Assembly (NCBI GenBank): GCA_003225005.1
Contig: QIAN01000205.1
Location: forward strand, 1 to 64,000
Reading direction: 5' to 3'
DNA from: Acidobacteriota bacterium
Lineage (GTDB): Bacteria; Acidobacteriota; Terriglobia; Terriglobales; Acidobacteriaceae
Length of the DNA stretch: 64,000 nt
Below the pieces are notes generated by a model. That model did not search any database and had not been told where the DNA came from. It worked only from the letters and a program-made list of their open reading frames with translations. Made by a program: the position numbers and the translations under genes. Positions 1-8,005 of the stretch are shown one piece after another (position 1 is the stretch's first letter; every line of letters starts with the position of its first letter).

Positions 1-382
1 ATTCCTTGCTGGCGGCTCAACATGTGCTCGAGATGTTCCGCCGCGTGCTGCCACATGGCCACTCCCGCGCTCGCCTCGACCGCCTATCCAACCGGCTCAC
101 CAAGATTGTCAGCGAAACGCGCAAACTCCGCACCCCCTGAGAGTGGGCAGAGATTGGCCGGTAATGTCGATAAGCCGGAAGTAATTCGGTTACTTCCGCA
201 TCGCCCGTACGCGGCAACAAGGGGGCGCGTCAGACACGCAAGAAACGAGTCGTCTGGAACTCGCACTGGTGGCAGATTCGTTGTGCTGCGGTCTGGCGAA
301 GCGTATGATGCGCAAGCCCGATATCCAAATCGGAAATTCCAATTCGAAAAGCTCAAACAAGTTTAAATTAAAGGAGACGGCT
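1..382. other. no recognisable gene
   Basis: Short open frames occur on both strands, but none resembles a known family and they conflict with each other. The last bases before 383 carry the Shine-Dalgarno sequence of the next gene (AAGGAG, 371-376). Confidence 0.5.
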
Positions 383-826
383 ATGAAGAAAGCGTCGATA
401 TGGTGCTTGCTCGCTCTGCTCTCACTGGTCAGTGTCGCAGGGTCGCAGACCGGGGCCGGCACCGAAAAAGCTGTCGCGGCACTGGAACAACGGTGGCTTG
501 AGGGGCAAAAGACAAATAATCCTAATCTACTCGCGCCGCTGCTGGCTGACAAGATCGTGGTTACGGAGGCCGATGGGAAAGTCAACGACAAGGCCGGGAC
601 GCTTGCGTTTTACAAAAACACTAAATGGGACAGCGCCGCGTACGACGATGTGAAGGTAACGGTATTTGGCGATACGGCCATCGCGACCGGAGGCTTCAAA
701 GGTAAGGGCACCGATGCGATGGGAAAGCCTTTCGATAATAATGAGCGCTGGACCGACACGTGGATGAAGATGCCGACCGGTAAGTGGCAGTGTGTTGCGA
801 GTCAGGCGACACCAATAAAAATGTAA
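383..826 (+). CDS. secreted NTF2-like (DUF4440/SnoaL-type) protein
   Basis: A 147-residue protein. The ATG at 383 was chosen because AAGGAG lies seven bases upstream and because the product then begins with a Sec signal peptide (MKKASIWCLLALLSLVSVAG). The mature part has the layout of DUF4440/SnoaL-like NTF2-fold proteins: an N-terminal helix with ALEQRWLEGQKT, a strand pair around DKIVVTEADGKV, then TAIATGGFKGKG and a final strand with ERWTDTWMK and KWQCVASQATP. Such domains bind small hydrophobic ligands or act as small enzymes, but the specific role cannot be read here. It stands alone; a short hairpin with a T-run follows. Confidence 0.8.
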   Translation: MKKASIWCLLALLSLVSVAGSQTGAGTEKAVAALEQRWLEGQKTNNPNLLAPLLADKIVVTEADGKVNDKAGTLAFYKNTKWDSAAYDDVKVTVFGDTAIATGGFKGKGTDAMGKPFDNNERWTDTWMKMPTGKWQCVASQATPIKM

Positions 827-864
827 GCAGCGCACAACGCTCGATTCGTGTGGCCTCCCTCCCC

Positions 865-883
865 AATGGCGGCCATTTTTTTT
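865..883 (+). terminator. possible rho-independent terminator
   Basis: AATGG-CGG-CCATT forms a five-base-pair hairpin with a three-base loop, followed by a run of T. It lies 38 bases after the NTF2-like gene. The stem is short, so strength is uncertain. Confidence 0.45.
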
Positions 884-1084
884 GATCCCTGCCTAGCGCG
901 TTGCATGAGGATGGCAACGATTCTGGGTGAATTGTTGCCAATCCGAAAACTGGAGTCTGGCCCATAACGCAGAGTCGCCAGTCAACCGCCCGGGATGTTG
1001 GTAACATATCGATGGATCATCGAAGGTTGGTCCACCACTCGGTTCATGCAGTCAGCCTGGAAAGGCACGATCACCCACTCAGCC

Positions 1085-1840
1085 ATGAAAAAACTTCCAC
1101 GCAAGGGCGGTCACCGTTCAGGAAAGCAAGATCGGCGAAATCCCCGTTTCTCCGGGAAGCTTGTCATGCTCTACGAAGACGATGCCGTCGTGGCCCTCAA
1201 TAAACCTGCCGGACTTCCGGCGGTGCCTGTGAAAGGCTCCGATACACCGTCCGCATGGTCTCTGCTTTCTGCGGAACTGAAGCCGAGGAGACAGCGAGCC
1301 TTTGTCGTACATCGCATCGATCGTTTCACCTCCGGGGTTCTGCTCTTTGCAAAAACCGAACGGGATCGAGACGCACTCGTTCGACAGTTTCTCGGCCATA
1401 GTCCGGTGAGGCAGTATCTCGCAGTCGTTCGCGGATATCTCGGCGTCAAAGAAGGGACGCTCGTTCACTACTTTCGACGAGAAGGAATGTTTCAAAGGTT
1501 GACCACCGAGAGAGGCTCCCAAGCGGCTCGTGCTGAACTTCGGTATTTCGTCGAACGCCGTCTTCGTGCCGCTTCGCTCGTCCGAGTTACGCTGCGGACG
1601 GGATTGCAGAATCAGATCCGAGTGCAGTTTTCAGCGACCGGCCACCCGGTCATCGGCGACAGAAAGTATCACCGGGCGGAAGCGTTGGAGCGGCGAATTG
1701 CTCGCGTCGCTCTTCATGCAGGGCATCTTCAGTTCATTCATCCACGCTCGGGAGACAGCGTCTCCGTTGACTGCGAACTCCCCCCAGACTTTCAGTCTCT
1801 TCTTCAGGCATTATCGCTGCCCACACGCCCGCGTCGGTGA
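1085..1840 (+). CDS. RluA-family RNA pseudouridine synthase
   Basis: A 251-residue protein starting at ATG 1085; the frame is open 30 codons further upstream but that part resembles nothing. The catalytic motif of RluA/RluC/RluD enzymes is present as HRIDRFTSGVLLFAKT (aspartate in HRxDR), preceded by the strand YEDDAVVALNKPAGLPAVP. The C-terminal family motif reads GLQNQIRVQFSATGHPVIGD. These enzymes convert specific uridines in rRNA or tRNA to pseudouridine. No S4 domain is present, so it is closer in layout to RluA/TruC than to RluD. The target RNA cannot be deduced. Confidence 0.9.
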   Translation: MKKLPRKGGHRSGKQDRRNPRFSGKLVMLYEDDAVVALNKPAGLPAVPVKGSDTPSAWSLLSAELKPRRQRAFVVHRIDRFTSGVLLFAKTERDRDALVRQFLGHSPVRQYLAVVRGYLGVKEGTLVHYFRREGMFQRLTTERGSQAARAELRYFVERRLRAASLVRVTLRTGLQNQIRVQFSATGHPVIGDRKYHRAEALERRIARVALHAGHLQFIHPRSGDSVSVDCELPPDFQSLLQALSLPTRPRR

Positions 1841-2505
1841 CTGTTCCAGTAAGGCAGTTCTCAGCCGAGCATCCCGCGACAGCGCCGCTACTCACGGCTA
1901 ATCGGCCAACCGGAATTTATCCGCAGTGAAGTATTATGGAACGGCTAGAGTTCTTGGTAATGTCGGCGAGCCATTTCTTTTTGCCAGCCTCCTAACTGGG
2001 CTAGCCCGCACCTCCAGCGCCCCCTTGTCTCCCAAGATTCGCTGTCGGCAATGAACACTCGTGGCTTTCGGATTCGATGACGGCTTTCTGAGTGTCTCCT
2101 GTAGAGGTGGGCGATGCACTACTCGACTGAGTAAATGCAGATGGCGCAAGTAGCAAAACGATACCGCTTACTGCAAAGCGCTTTATGAGCTGGGTATCCT
2201 CATTTAGTGGAGAAAGGAGGTTTCATTACAATCTTGGCGGAAAACATTCCATTTCGAGGCGGTTTTACTACAATCAGCAGACCATGACGAAGCCGCTTCT
2301 TCTTACCGTAGTGGGTCATCTATGAAGGTGTCGGCTCTGTCAAGGGCTTTCTTGGGCGCATTACTGCCTGCACTCCAAAGAGCGCGCCATTTCGCTCTAA
2401 CTGGAAAAACGTTTCGACACAATTCCGGAAAGAAGAATCGAGAGCTTAAGCGCTAGTTTCATCTATACAGCTTTCTCTCCGAGTGCCTTCAGGATTCTTG
2501 ATTCA
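1841..2505. other. 665-base stretch without a supported gene
   Basis: Only short, unconvincing open frames (for example 1934-2149 on the minus strand). No tRNA, repeat array or clear terminator was seen. Confidence 0.5.
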
Positions 2506-3210
2506 ATGAACACGAGTCGCTGCTTAGGTCTGGTGGGTGGGCTTGGAGTCGGAGCCACCATTCATTACTATCAGAAGTTAGCCAAGGCGCATGAGGCACA
2601 AGGCCGCACGCTAGACATCGTAATTGTCCATGCCGAGACATCTCGAGTCTTTGAGCATGTCCAGGCGGATGATCGCGATGGATTGGCTGAATATCTAACC
2701 GGTTACATCCGCCGGTTGAAGGCTGCCGGGGCGGAGCTCATCGCCATCCCGGCAGTCACTCCGCACTTCTGCGTGCGGGAACTCATCGCCACCTCGCCGT
2801 TGCCTGTTTTCAATATCTTCGAGCCTCTCGTCCAGGAACTTGCGACACGAGCGGCTCGACGGGTAGCCGTTTTTGGCACTCGCTTCGTCATGGAATCGGC
2901 GCTCTTCGGCGAGGTGAATGAGGTCGAAATCGTCAAATCGCGGCCACGCGAGATGGACTACATCCACAACACGTACGTCGAGCTGGCTCGAACGGGAGAA
3001 GGCTCAGAAGAGCAGCACAGGAACCTGACGGCGCTTGCTCATACGCTCCTAGAACGCGATGGAGTCGACGCCATCATTCTGGCGGGAACCGACCTCGCGC
3101 TGCTCTTTAATGAAACCAATACTGATTTTCCCTACATCGATTGCGCGGCGTTGCATCTCCAGGAGATCCTGAACGAGTTACTCGGCGAGACTTCGCCGAA
3201 TTCACACTAA
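2506..3210 (+). CDS. aspartate/glutamate racemase-fold protein lacking catalytic cysteines
   Basis: A 234-residue protein with the two-domain layout of the Asp/Glu/hydantoin racemase superfamily. The N-terminal glycine-rich segment GLVGGLGVGATIHYYQKL is typical of aspartate racemases (RacD/YgeA group). In that group two cysteines at the domain interface do the proton transfer, in IPCNTAH and LGCTEI contexts. Here the aligned motifs read IPAVTPH and LAGTDL, so both cysteines are replaced (Ala and Gly). Flanking residues (Thr, His, and Asp for Glu) remain. The fold call is firm; ordinary racemase chemistry is doubtful. It could be a lyase, a binding protein or an enzyme with other chemistry. 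It stands alone between unrelated genes. Confidence 0.8.
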   Translation: MNTSRCLGLVGGLGVGATIHYYQKLAKAHEAQGRTLDIVIVHAETSRVFEHVQADDRDGLAEYLTGYIRRLKAAGAELIAIPAVTPHFCVRELIATSPLPVFNIFEPLVQELATRAARRVAVFGTRFVMESALFGEVNEVEIVKSRPREMDYIHNTYVELARTGEGSEEQHRNLTALAHTLLERDGVDAIILAGTDLALLFNETNTDFPYIDCAALHLQEILNELLGETSPNSH

Positions 3211-3421
3211 ATTACGTTTCCTACAGCTGGAGGCAGCCGTTTCAGCAGCTCTGGAAGGGTTGTCCATCCGGAAGCTATCCACGAAACGGGCTTCTGGGAA
3301 TTGTCGGCGAGATTCTGGACGTGTGGTCGGCTAGCCGAAAATGATGCCGCTGATTGACGTAAAATCGACATTCACTCACAACCATGCGGCAATGAGTGTA
3401 CTGCCCTTGATTATGCCAATT

Positions 3422-3790
3422 TCAGCGATGAAGTTTGATTCCCACTAGAACAGCACCAAGGCTCAGGACATTGTTGGCGAGGATGTTGAGCATGAACGCT
3501 CCGATTTGTCCCACATGCCAATACGCCATGCTTTCATACGCGAATGCCGAAAACGTGGTGAATGCACCGCAGAACCCAGTAGCCATCAGGAGCCGCCAGC
3601 GATCATGCTCGTGGTTGGCTGTCCAGGTGAGGACGTACCCCACAATGACGCAGCCGACTACGTTCACGACTAGTGTTCCATAGGGAAAACCATGATGGTG
3701 TGAAAGTTCTGAAGAGATGTGGGTGATGAGAAATCGGGCTACTGCGCCAATAATCGCCCCAGCCGCTACGATCAAGATGCCATTTAGCAT
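3422..3790 (-). CDS. crcB: fluoride exporter CrcB/Fluc
   Basis: A 122-residue integral membrane protein with four hydrophobic segments, the normal length of Fluc subunits. It carries the family signatures GAIIGAVARFLI near the N-terminus, GTLVVNVVGC in the second segment and TGFCGAFTTFSAFAYES in the third, the phenylalanine- and threonine-rich lining of the fluoride pore. Fluc works as an antiparallel dimer that exports fluoride. The gene lies directly behind a fluoride riboswitch on the same strand, with a G-rich Shine-Dalgarno sequence between the aptamer and ATG 3790. Confidence 0.96.
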   Translation of the reverse strand: MLNGILIVAAGAIIGAVARFLITHISSELSHHHGFPYGTLVVNVVGCVIVGYVLTWTANHEHDRWRLLMATGFCGAFTTFSAFAYESMAYWHVGQIGAFMLNILANNVLSLGAVLVGIKLHR

Positions 3791-3805
3791 GATGCCCCCC
3801 GCGAA

Positions 3806-3855
3806 GTAGGAGTCATCAGCCTCTGTGCGGGCGGTTAATGGCGAACTCCATCGCC
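3806..3855 (-). promoter_or_regulatory. fluoride riboswitch (crcB motif)
   Basis: Read on the minus strand, the element opens with GGCGATGGAGTTCGCC and closes with CTGATGACTCCTAC, the two most conserved blocks of the crcB/fluoride aptamer. The spacing suits the H-type pseudoknot. It ends 15 bases before the crcB start codon. By analogy to characterised examples, fluoride binding would raise crcB expression; since the ribosome site follows at once, control at translation is likely. Confidence 0.95.
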
Positions 3856-4049
3856 GTTTTTATTTTAACAAAACTAGCCTCGGACTGGTTGCCCTTTGGC
3901 GGGGAGAATGGATATTGTTGAGCAATCGCGATTACACCAACAATCGGGGTTGGTGAGGTATTGGAGATGTTACGAGAGCTAGCCACTCTTCCTGTATCTA
4001 ACCACGTGCTCGCTGTGGAGATATAATCTCTGTCCGTGAGCACGAGACA

Positions 4050-4478
4050 ATGAAACATCGCGTCGTCCACTTTCTTCAGAAATACCTGTTCAACCCGCCT
4101 ATCAAAGTTTTGTTTGCGATCGGCCTAGTCCCGCCGGGATATGCGCTCCTGGAAACGACCGGCCGCAAGACCGGAAAGCCGCGCCGTACCCCCGTGGGCA
4201 ACGGACTCGTGGGCGGCCAGTTCTGGGTCGTGGCAGAGCACGGCCAGAAAGCTAGCTACGTTCGCAATATTGTGGGTAATCCGAGCGTGCGCCTGAAACT
4301 GCGCGAAGGGCTACGGGCTCGCTGGTACACCGGCACAGCACACTTACTCTCCGACGATGATCCACGCGAGCGCCAACACTGGCTCGCGAATCAGTTGCCG
4401 AGCAGCACCAGCAATGCCGCCGCGGTCCGCTTCTTCGGCACGCAACTTCTCACGGTTCGGATTGATTTGGACGCCTGA
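4050..4478 (+). CDS. Ddn-like deazaflavin (F420)-dependent nitroreductase family protein
   Basis: A 142-residue protein of the DUF385/Ddn family of split-barrel proteins. The diagnostic stretch is LLETTGRKTGKPRRTPVG, followed by WVVAEHGQKASYVRNI and a downstream NPSVRLKLR strand. Members use the deazaflavin F420 (some use flavins or heme) to reduce quinones, nitroimidazoles or related compounds. No F420 synthesis gene lies in the window, so cofactor use is inferred from the family only. It is monocistronic as far as can be seen. Confidence 0.85.
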   Translation: MKHRVVHFLQKYLFNPPIKVLFAIGLVPPGYALLETTGRKTGKPRRTPVGNGLVGGQFWVVAEHGQKASYVRNIVGNPSVRLKLREGLRARWYTGTAHLLSDDDPRERQHWLANQLPSSTSNAAAVRFFGTQLLTVRIDLDA

Positions 4479-4684
4479 CACCTAAATGGAAGTGCTCAGA
4501 AGAGCATTTTGCGGTAGTTATCCGGTAGAGATTGCCTCCGTACTGTTCATCTTGAGCAATCTGAATGTTCTTTGCACATCCGCTAGCAATACTGCGAAGA
4601 ACGGCTTAGGATGTTTGATCGTTGTTCCGAACCAGGCTGCTCGTCGCAAAAGAGTACAGCATTCAGAGGTAACGAGGTTCCCTG

Positions 4685-5182
4685 ATGGGGCCGAACGCAA
4701 GCCCGACACCAAGTCAGGCACCCAAGCAACTGCCCGCCGCAAACGGGCTGGCGCTTGTACGCGTGACGATTGGGGCAATGTTCGTGTGGGTGTTTTTTGA
4801 GAATCTGGGGAAAGGCCTCTACAAACCGGCGGGTTACGCAGGTCTGATCAACTATTACATCAAGGCGAGTCACTCACCGGCTGCCTGGAAGGCGGTAATG
4901 GGCCTGGCGGCAAACCACGCCGCGATGGCGGCTCCTATGCAGGCCATTACCGAGATCTCTTTCGGTATCCTGCTCGTCATCGGTCTGCTTACCCGACCGG
5001 CCGCATTTGTGGCGTTTCTGTATCTCGGCAGCCTTTGGATTTCGGAGTGGGGCACGGCGTGGATATGGGAACTGCTGGTTCCGGTGCTCGCATCGCTGGG
5101 GCTCGCTATCGGACGCGCCGGCCGGAGATGGGGCGTTGACGCGTGGCTGTCGCAACGGTGGCCGTCGTCTCCGTGGTGGTAA
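4685..5182 (+). CDS. DoxX/DoxD-family membrane protein
   Basis: A 165-residue protein with four predicted membrane segments: LALVRVTIGAMFVWVFFENL, the MQAITEISFGILLVIGLL stretch, AFVAFLYLGSLWISEWG and LLVPVLASLGLAIG. This is the layout of the DoxX superfamily, which includes the small subunit of thiosulfate:quinone oxidoreductase and many uncharacterised membrane proteins. There is no DoxA partner. A GT2 gene follows 14 bases after its stop, so the two probably form an operon. Confidence 0.75.
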   Translation: MGPNASPTPSQAPKQLPAANGLALVRVTIGAMFVWVFFENLGKGLYKPAGYAGLINYYIKASHSPAAWKAVMGLAANHAAMAAPMQAITEISFGILLVIGLLTRPAAFVAFLYLGSLWISEWGTAWIWELLVPVLASLGLAIGRAGRRWGVDAWLSQRWPSSPWW

Positions 5183-5196
5183 TCGGGCCAGGTTCA

Positions 5197-5904
5197 GTGC
5201 GAGTGTCCGTCATCATCCCCACCCATAATGAAGCGCAGGCGATTGAGCGCGTTTTAGCGGATCTCCCGTCCGATCTCATGACGGAGGCCATCGTTGTCGA
5301 CAGCAACTCGAACGACGGGACGCCCGAGATCGCCGCAAGAATGGGAGCCCGCGTCATTCAGGAACCGCGCCGCGGCTATGGGCAAGCGTGCCTTACCGGG
5401 CTGGCCACGGCAAACTCCCCCGACGTGGTTGTGTTCCTTGATGGCGACTACAGCGATCGGCCCTCTGAACTGCCGATTCTTTTAGCGCCAATCATTGAGG
5501 GGCGTGCGGACATCACGCTCGGTTCCCGCCTCCAGGAGCGGCGTTCTGCTGGAGCGTTGCCTTGGCATCAGGTGTTTGGGAATCGTCTCGCCGCCAGCCT
5601 GATCAGGCTTCTCTATGGAGTAAAAATCACCGATCTCGGTCCGTTTCGCGCTGCCCGCGCAGATGTGCTGCGCGCGCTCGCCCTCGAAGAGACCACCTAT
5701 GGCTGGGCGGTTGAGATGATCCTCAAAGGCGCCCTCGCTGGATTCCGCGTGGTTGAGGTTCCGGTGAGCTACCACCCGCGTATCGGAAAATCGAAGATCA
5801 GCGGTACGCTGAAGGGCACGGTCGGCGCCGCTTGGTTCATTCTCAGCTTGATCGTGCGCTATTATTTCCGGCATCGAAAAGCCGGGACACCAGGGCCGGC
5901 CTGA
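5197..5904 (+). CDS. family 2 glycosyltransferase (DPM1-like)
   Basis: A GT-A fold glycosyltransferase of about 236 residues. The frame is open to 5143, inside the DoxX gene, but the fold begins VRVSVIIPTHNEA, so GTG 5197 (or GTG 5203) is the better start. Visible motifs are PTHNEA, the VVDSNSNDGT strand, the metal-binding DGD in VVFLDGDYSD and a GSR segment. The C-terminal third resembles dolichyl/polyprenyl-phosphate mannose or glucose synthases, with VEVPVSYHPRIGKSKISGT and a final hydrophobic segment. It probably transfers a sugar to a polyprenyl phosphate at the membrane and could supply the GT-C enzyme at 8002-9318. Confidence 0.87.
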   Translation: MRVSVIIPTHNEAQAIERVLADLPSDLMTEAIVVDSNSNDGTPEIAARMGARVIQEPRRGYGQACLTGLATANSPDVVVFLDGDYSDRPSELPILLAPIIEGRADITLGSRLQERRSAGALPWHQVFGNRLAASLIRLLYGVKITDLGPFRAARADVLRALALEETTYGWAVEMILKGALAGFRVVEVPVSYHPRIGKSKISGTLKGTVGAAWFILSLIVRYYFRHRKAGTPGPA

Positions 5905-6076
5905 GTCTACGCACAGCAGTCGCTTCCGTGATGCCATGGAGGCAACATCCCAGCTGGCATTCTTGCGCGTCTGCAGTCCATCCGGAGTAGAATTCTGCTG
6001 CTGCGGCCACATCGCCGCTGATCACCCGTCGGCGGCGCGGCTTCCGAATTCACTTTCAGTTAGAAAGGAGATCTTC

Positions 6077-6793
6077 ATGAGCGCATCCACCACAGTCATG
6101 ACCTCATCCACCAGCGTGAACACCACCCGTGTGTTCTGGGAACGCTTGTGGCGGACGGCCGGCATCCAGTCCGTCGCCTGCTTCATCATCGCGTATGTCA
6201 TCTACGGCTCTCAGCCGCAGATCGGCGCGTCACCCGACGCACTCGTCGCGTTCTACGACGGCGATCGCACGCGGATCCTGATCGCTGCTGTGTTTTACGG
6301 CCTGGCGGTCCTCAACCTCATGTGGTTCGCGGCGGCTATCAGGACCACCTTGGCGGATGCGGGGCAAGACGGCTGGGGCGCGGCGGCGACCGCCTCCAGC
6401 GCAGCGCTCGGAGGGCTTTTCCTCCTGCTCATCACGGTGGCAGCAGCCCTCTCACACTCGATCGCCGGCTCCGGAAATCACATGCTCACATCGGGACTGA
6501 ACGACTTCACCTGGACCTGCGCCGTGTTGACTTCGTTCCCACGGGCGATGCTGATCATGGCCGGGACGTTCGGGCTCTGGCGAGCCGGGCTGATCTCGAA
6601 CGGGCTCTTCGCGGCGGGGGTCGCAGCCGTCGTGCTCGTCTTGCTGGGCGGCACCACGTGGCTGAGCGGTGGATTCTGGGCACCGGACGGCGCGTATTCG
6701 CGGTTTGTCTCGCCCATCATCAGCCTCGTGTGGGTCGTGGTCGCGAGCCGGGTCCTCTTGACGCGAAGTCCTGCTACGCGCACGGGATGGTGA
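6077..6793 (+). CDS. six-TM integral membrane protein of unknown function
   Basis: A 238-residue protein. ATG 6077 follows GAAAGGAG at good spacing, so the 47 upstream in-frame codons are left out. About six hydrophobic segments are seen, starting with IQSVACFIIAYVIYG and ending with IISLVWVVVASRVLL. Loops such as SPDALVAFYDGDRTRI between segments 1 and 2 recall DUF4386-like membrane proteins, but I do not assign it to a family. Its G+C is clearly higher than that of its neighbours, which fits acquisition together with the truncated gene that follows. Confidence 0.7.
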   Translation: MSASTTVMTSSTSVNTTRVFWERLWRTAGIQSVACFIIAYVIYGSQPQIGASPDALVAFYDGDRTRILIAAVFYGLAVLNLMWFAAAIRTTLADAGQDGWGAAATASSAALGGLFLLLITVAAALSHSIAGSGNHMLTSGLNDFTWTCAVLTSFPRAMLIMAGTFGLWRAGLISNGLFAAGVAAVVLVLLGGTTWLSGGFWAPDGAYSRFVSPIISLVWVVVASRVLLTRSPATRTGW

Positions 6794-6917
6794 TGCCGAC
6801 GCTAACCCGCGACCTCGAGGATGAGCCGCGAGCGGGGTTCCGCTCGCTGGGCTAACCCCAACGGCGAGGTTGCGGCCTGCGGCCATGCATCCCCGCCTCC
6901 GCGAGAGACGCGAACAT

Positions 6918-7121
6918 ATGAGCACAGCAACAACGGTTGATGTCGTCGGCACAGCGCGGGATCGCGTGGACGGCCGGTTCAAGGTCATGGGCGCGACGAC
7001 GTATCCGATCGACGTGACGCTGCCCGGGATGGCTCACGCTGCTCTGTTGCAAAGCACGGTGACGAGCGGGCGAATCCGTCACAGCGCGGTGGACGCCGAG
7101 GACGGACCGAGGCGCCATTGA
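6918..7121 (+). pseudogene. N-terminal fragment of a CoxL/xanthine dehydrogenase-type molybdenum hydroxylase subunit
   Basis: ATG 6918 opens a short frame whose first 50 or so residues match the start of the large molybdopterin subunit of aldehyde oxidase/CO dehydrogenase-like enzymes: DRVDGRFKVMGATTYPIDV, then LPGMAHAALLQSTVTSGRI. Family members run to about 700-800 residues; here the match ends near residue 55 and the frame closes after 67. The cofactor-binding parts are absent. It is best read as a truncated remnant. Its G+C resembles that of the preceding membrane protein gene. Confidence 0.8.
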
Positions 7122-7249
7122 ACGGCACCTGTTTTCAAAAATGCGCACAGACTGACGAGCCAGAAGAATCCAATGGGGAACTTGGCGCGATCGGAAACGA
7201 TAAACGCACTTGTGGGAATTGATCGACCACCTCCCAAAAGCAATCTGCT

Positions 7250-8005
7250 ATGGAATCCTCCAGCGAGAATAAGGTACATTCGCCCAACGAGGTTCGAACG
7301 CTCGTTATTATGGCAAAGGCGCCAAGGCCGGGCGCGGTCAAAACCCGCCTGGCGCCCAGCCTTTCTTCTGAGGCCGTCACGGATTTCTATTGCTGTCTTC
7401 TGGACGACACGCTGACGCTGGCGCGGTCATTGAGCGATGTGGAAGTTGCCATCATGTGCCCATGTTCGGACGTAAGCGAACTTTCGCAGCTGGCAGGCAA
7501 CAAAGCAAGTGTGGTTGCACAGCAAGGTGAGGGTCTTGTTGCAGGCCTTACTTCAGTGTTTGCACACTTCGCAGAAGACCGTCAGCGACGCACCATTGCC
7601 TTCAACAGCGACAGCCCGCACCTCCCGCGTTCTGTTCTCGAAGAGGCGTTCGAAACGCTGGCCGCACATGACGTAGTCGTTGGACCAACGCACGACGGAG
7701 GCTACTATCTCGTCGGCGCAAATGCCTCCCATCCTGCGCTCTTTGCGGGCGACGGAATGGGCACCAGCAGCGCGCTGGAGAGACTGCTATCGAGCGCACG
7801 AGATCTTGAGCTATCCGTAGGTTTCGCCGATCCTTTTTACGATATTGATGTAGCTGATGACCTGACGCGGCTGGCAGAGGAGTTGCGGCTGGCTCCGGCA
7901 AGGGCGCCTCGCACAGCGAGGTGGCTTAAAGAGTGGGAGTTTGCGGCGGACCAATCTCGGACAAGCTCTCGGACGGGCTATCGAACAGGCACAGGAGAAC
8001 TGTGA
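7250..8005 (+). CDS. DUF2064 / TIGR04282-type glycosyltransferase-like protein
   Basis: A 251-residue GT-A-fold protein. The diagnostic opening is LVIMAKAPRPGAVKTRLAP, and the core holds FNSDSPHLP and VVGPTHDGGYYLVG, both typical of the DUF2064/TIGR04282 family. This family is annotated as an arsenosugar-synthesis glycosyltransferase in some neighbourhoods, but no ArsM/ArsS gene is present here and that role is unproven. Residues 1-18 precede the fold, so a later start is possible. Its stop overlaps the next gene start (GTGA at 8002-8005), which indicates translational coupling with the GT-C enzyme. Confidence 0.85.
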   Translation: MESSSENKVHSPNEVRTLVIMAKAPRPGAVKTRLAPSLSSEAVTDFYCCLLDDTLTLARSLSDVEVAIMCPCSDVSELSQLAGNKASVVAQQGEGLVAGLTSVFAHFAEDRQRRTIAFNSDSPHLPRSVLEEAFETLAAHDVVVGPTHDGGYYLVGANASHPALFAGDGMGTSSALERLLSSARDLELSVGFADPFYDIDVADDLTRLAEELRLAPARAPRTARWLKEWEFAADQSRTSSRTGYRTGTGEL

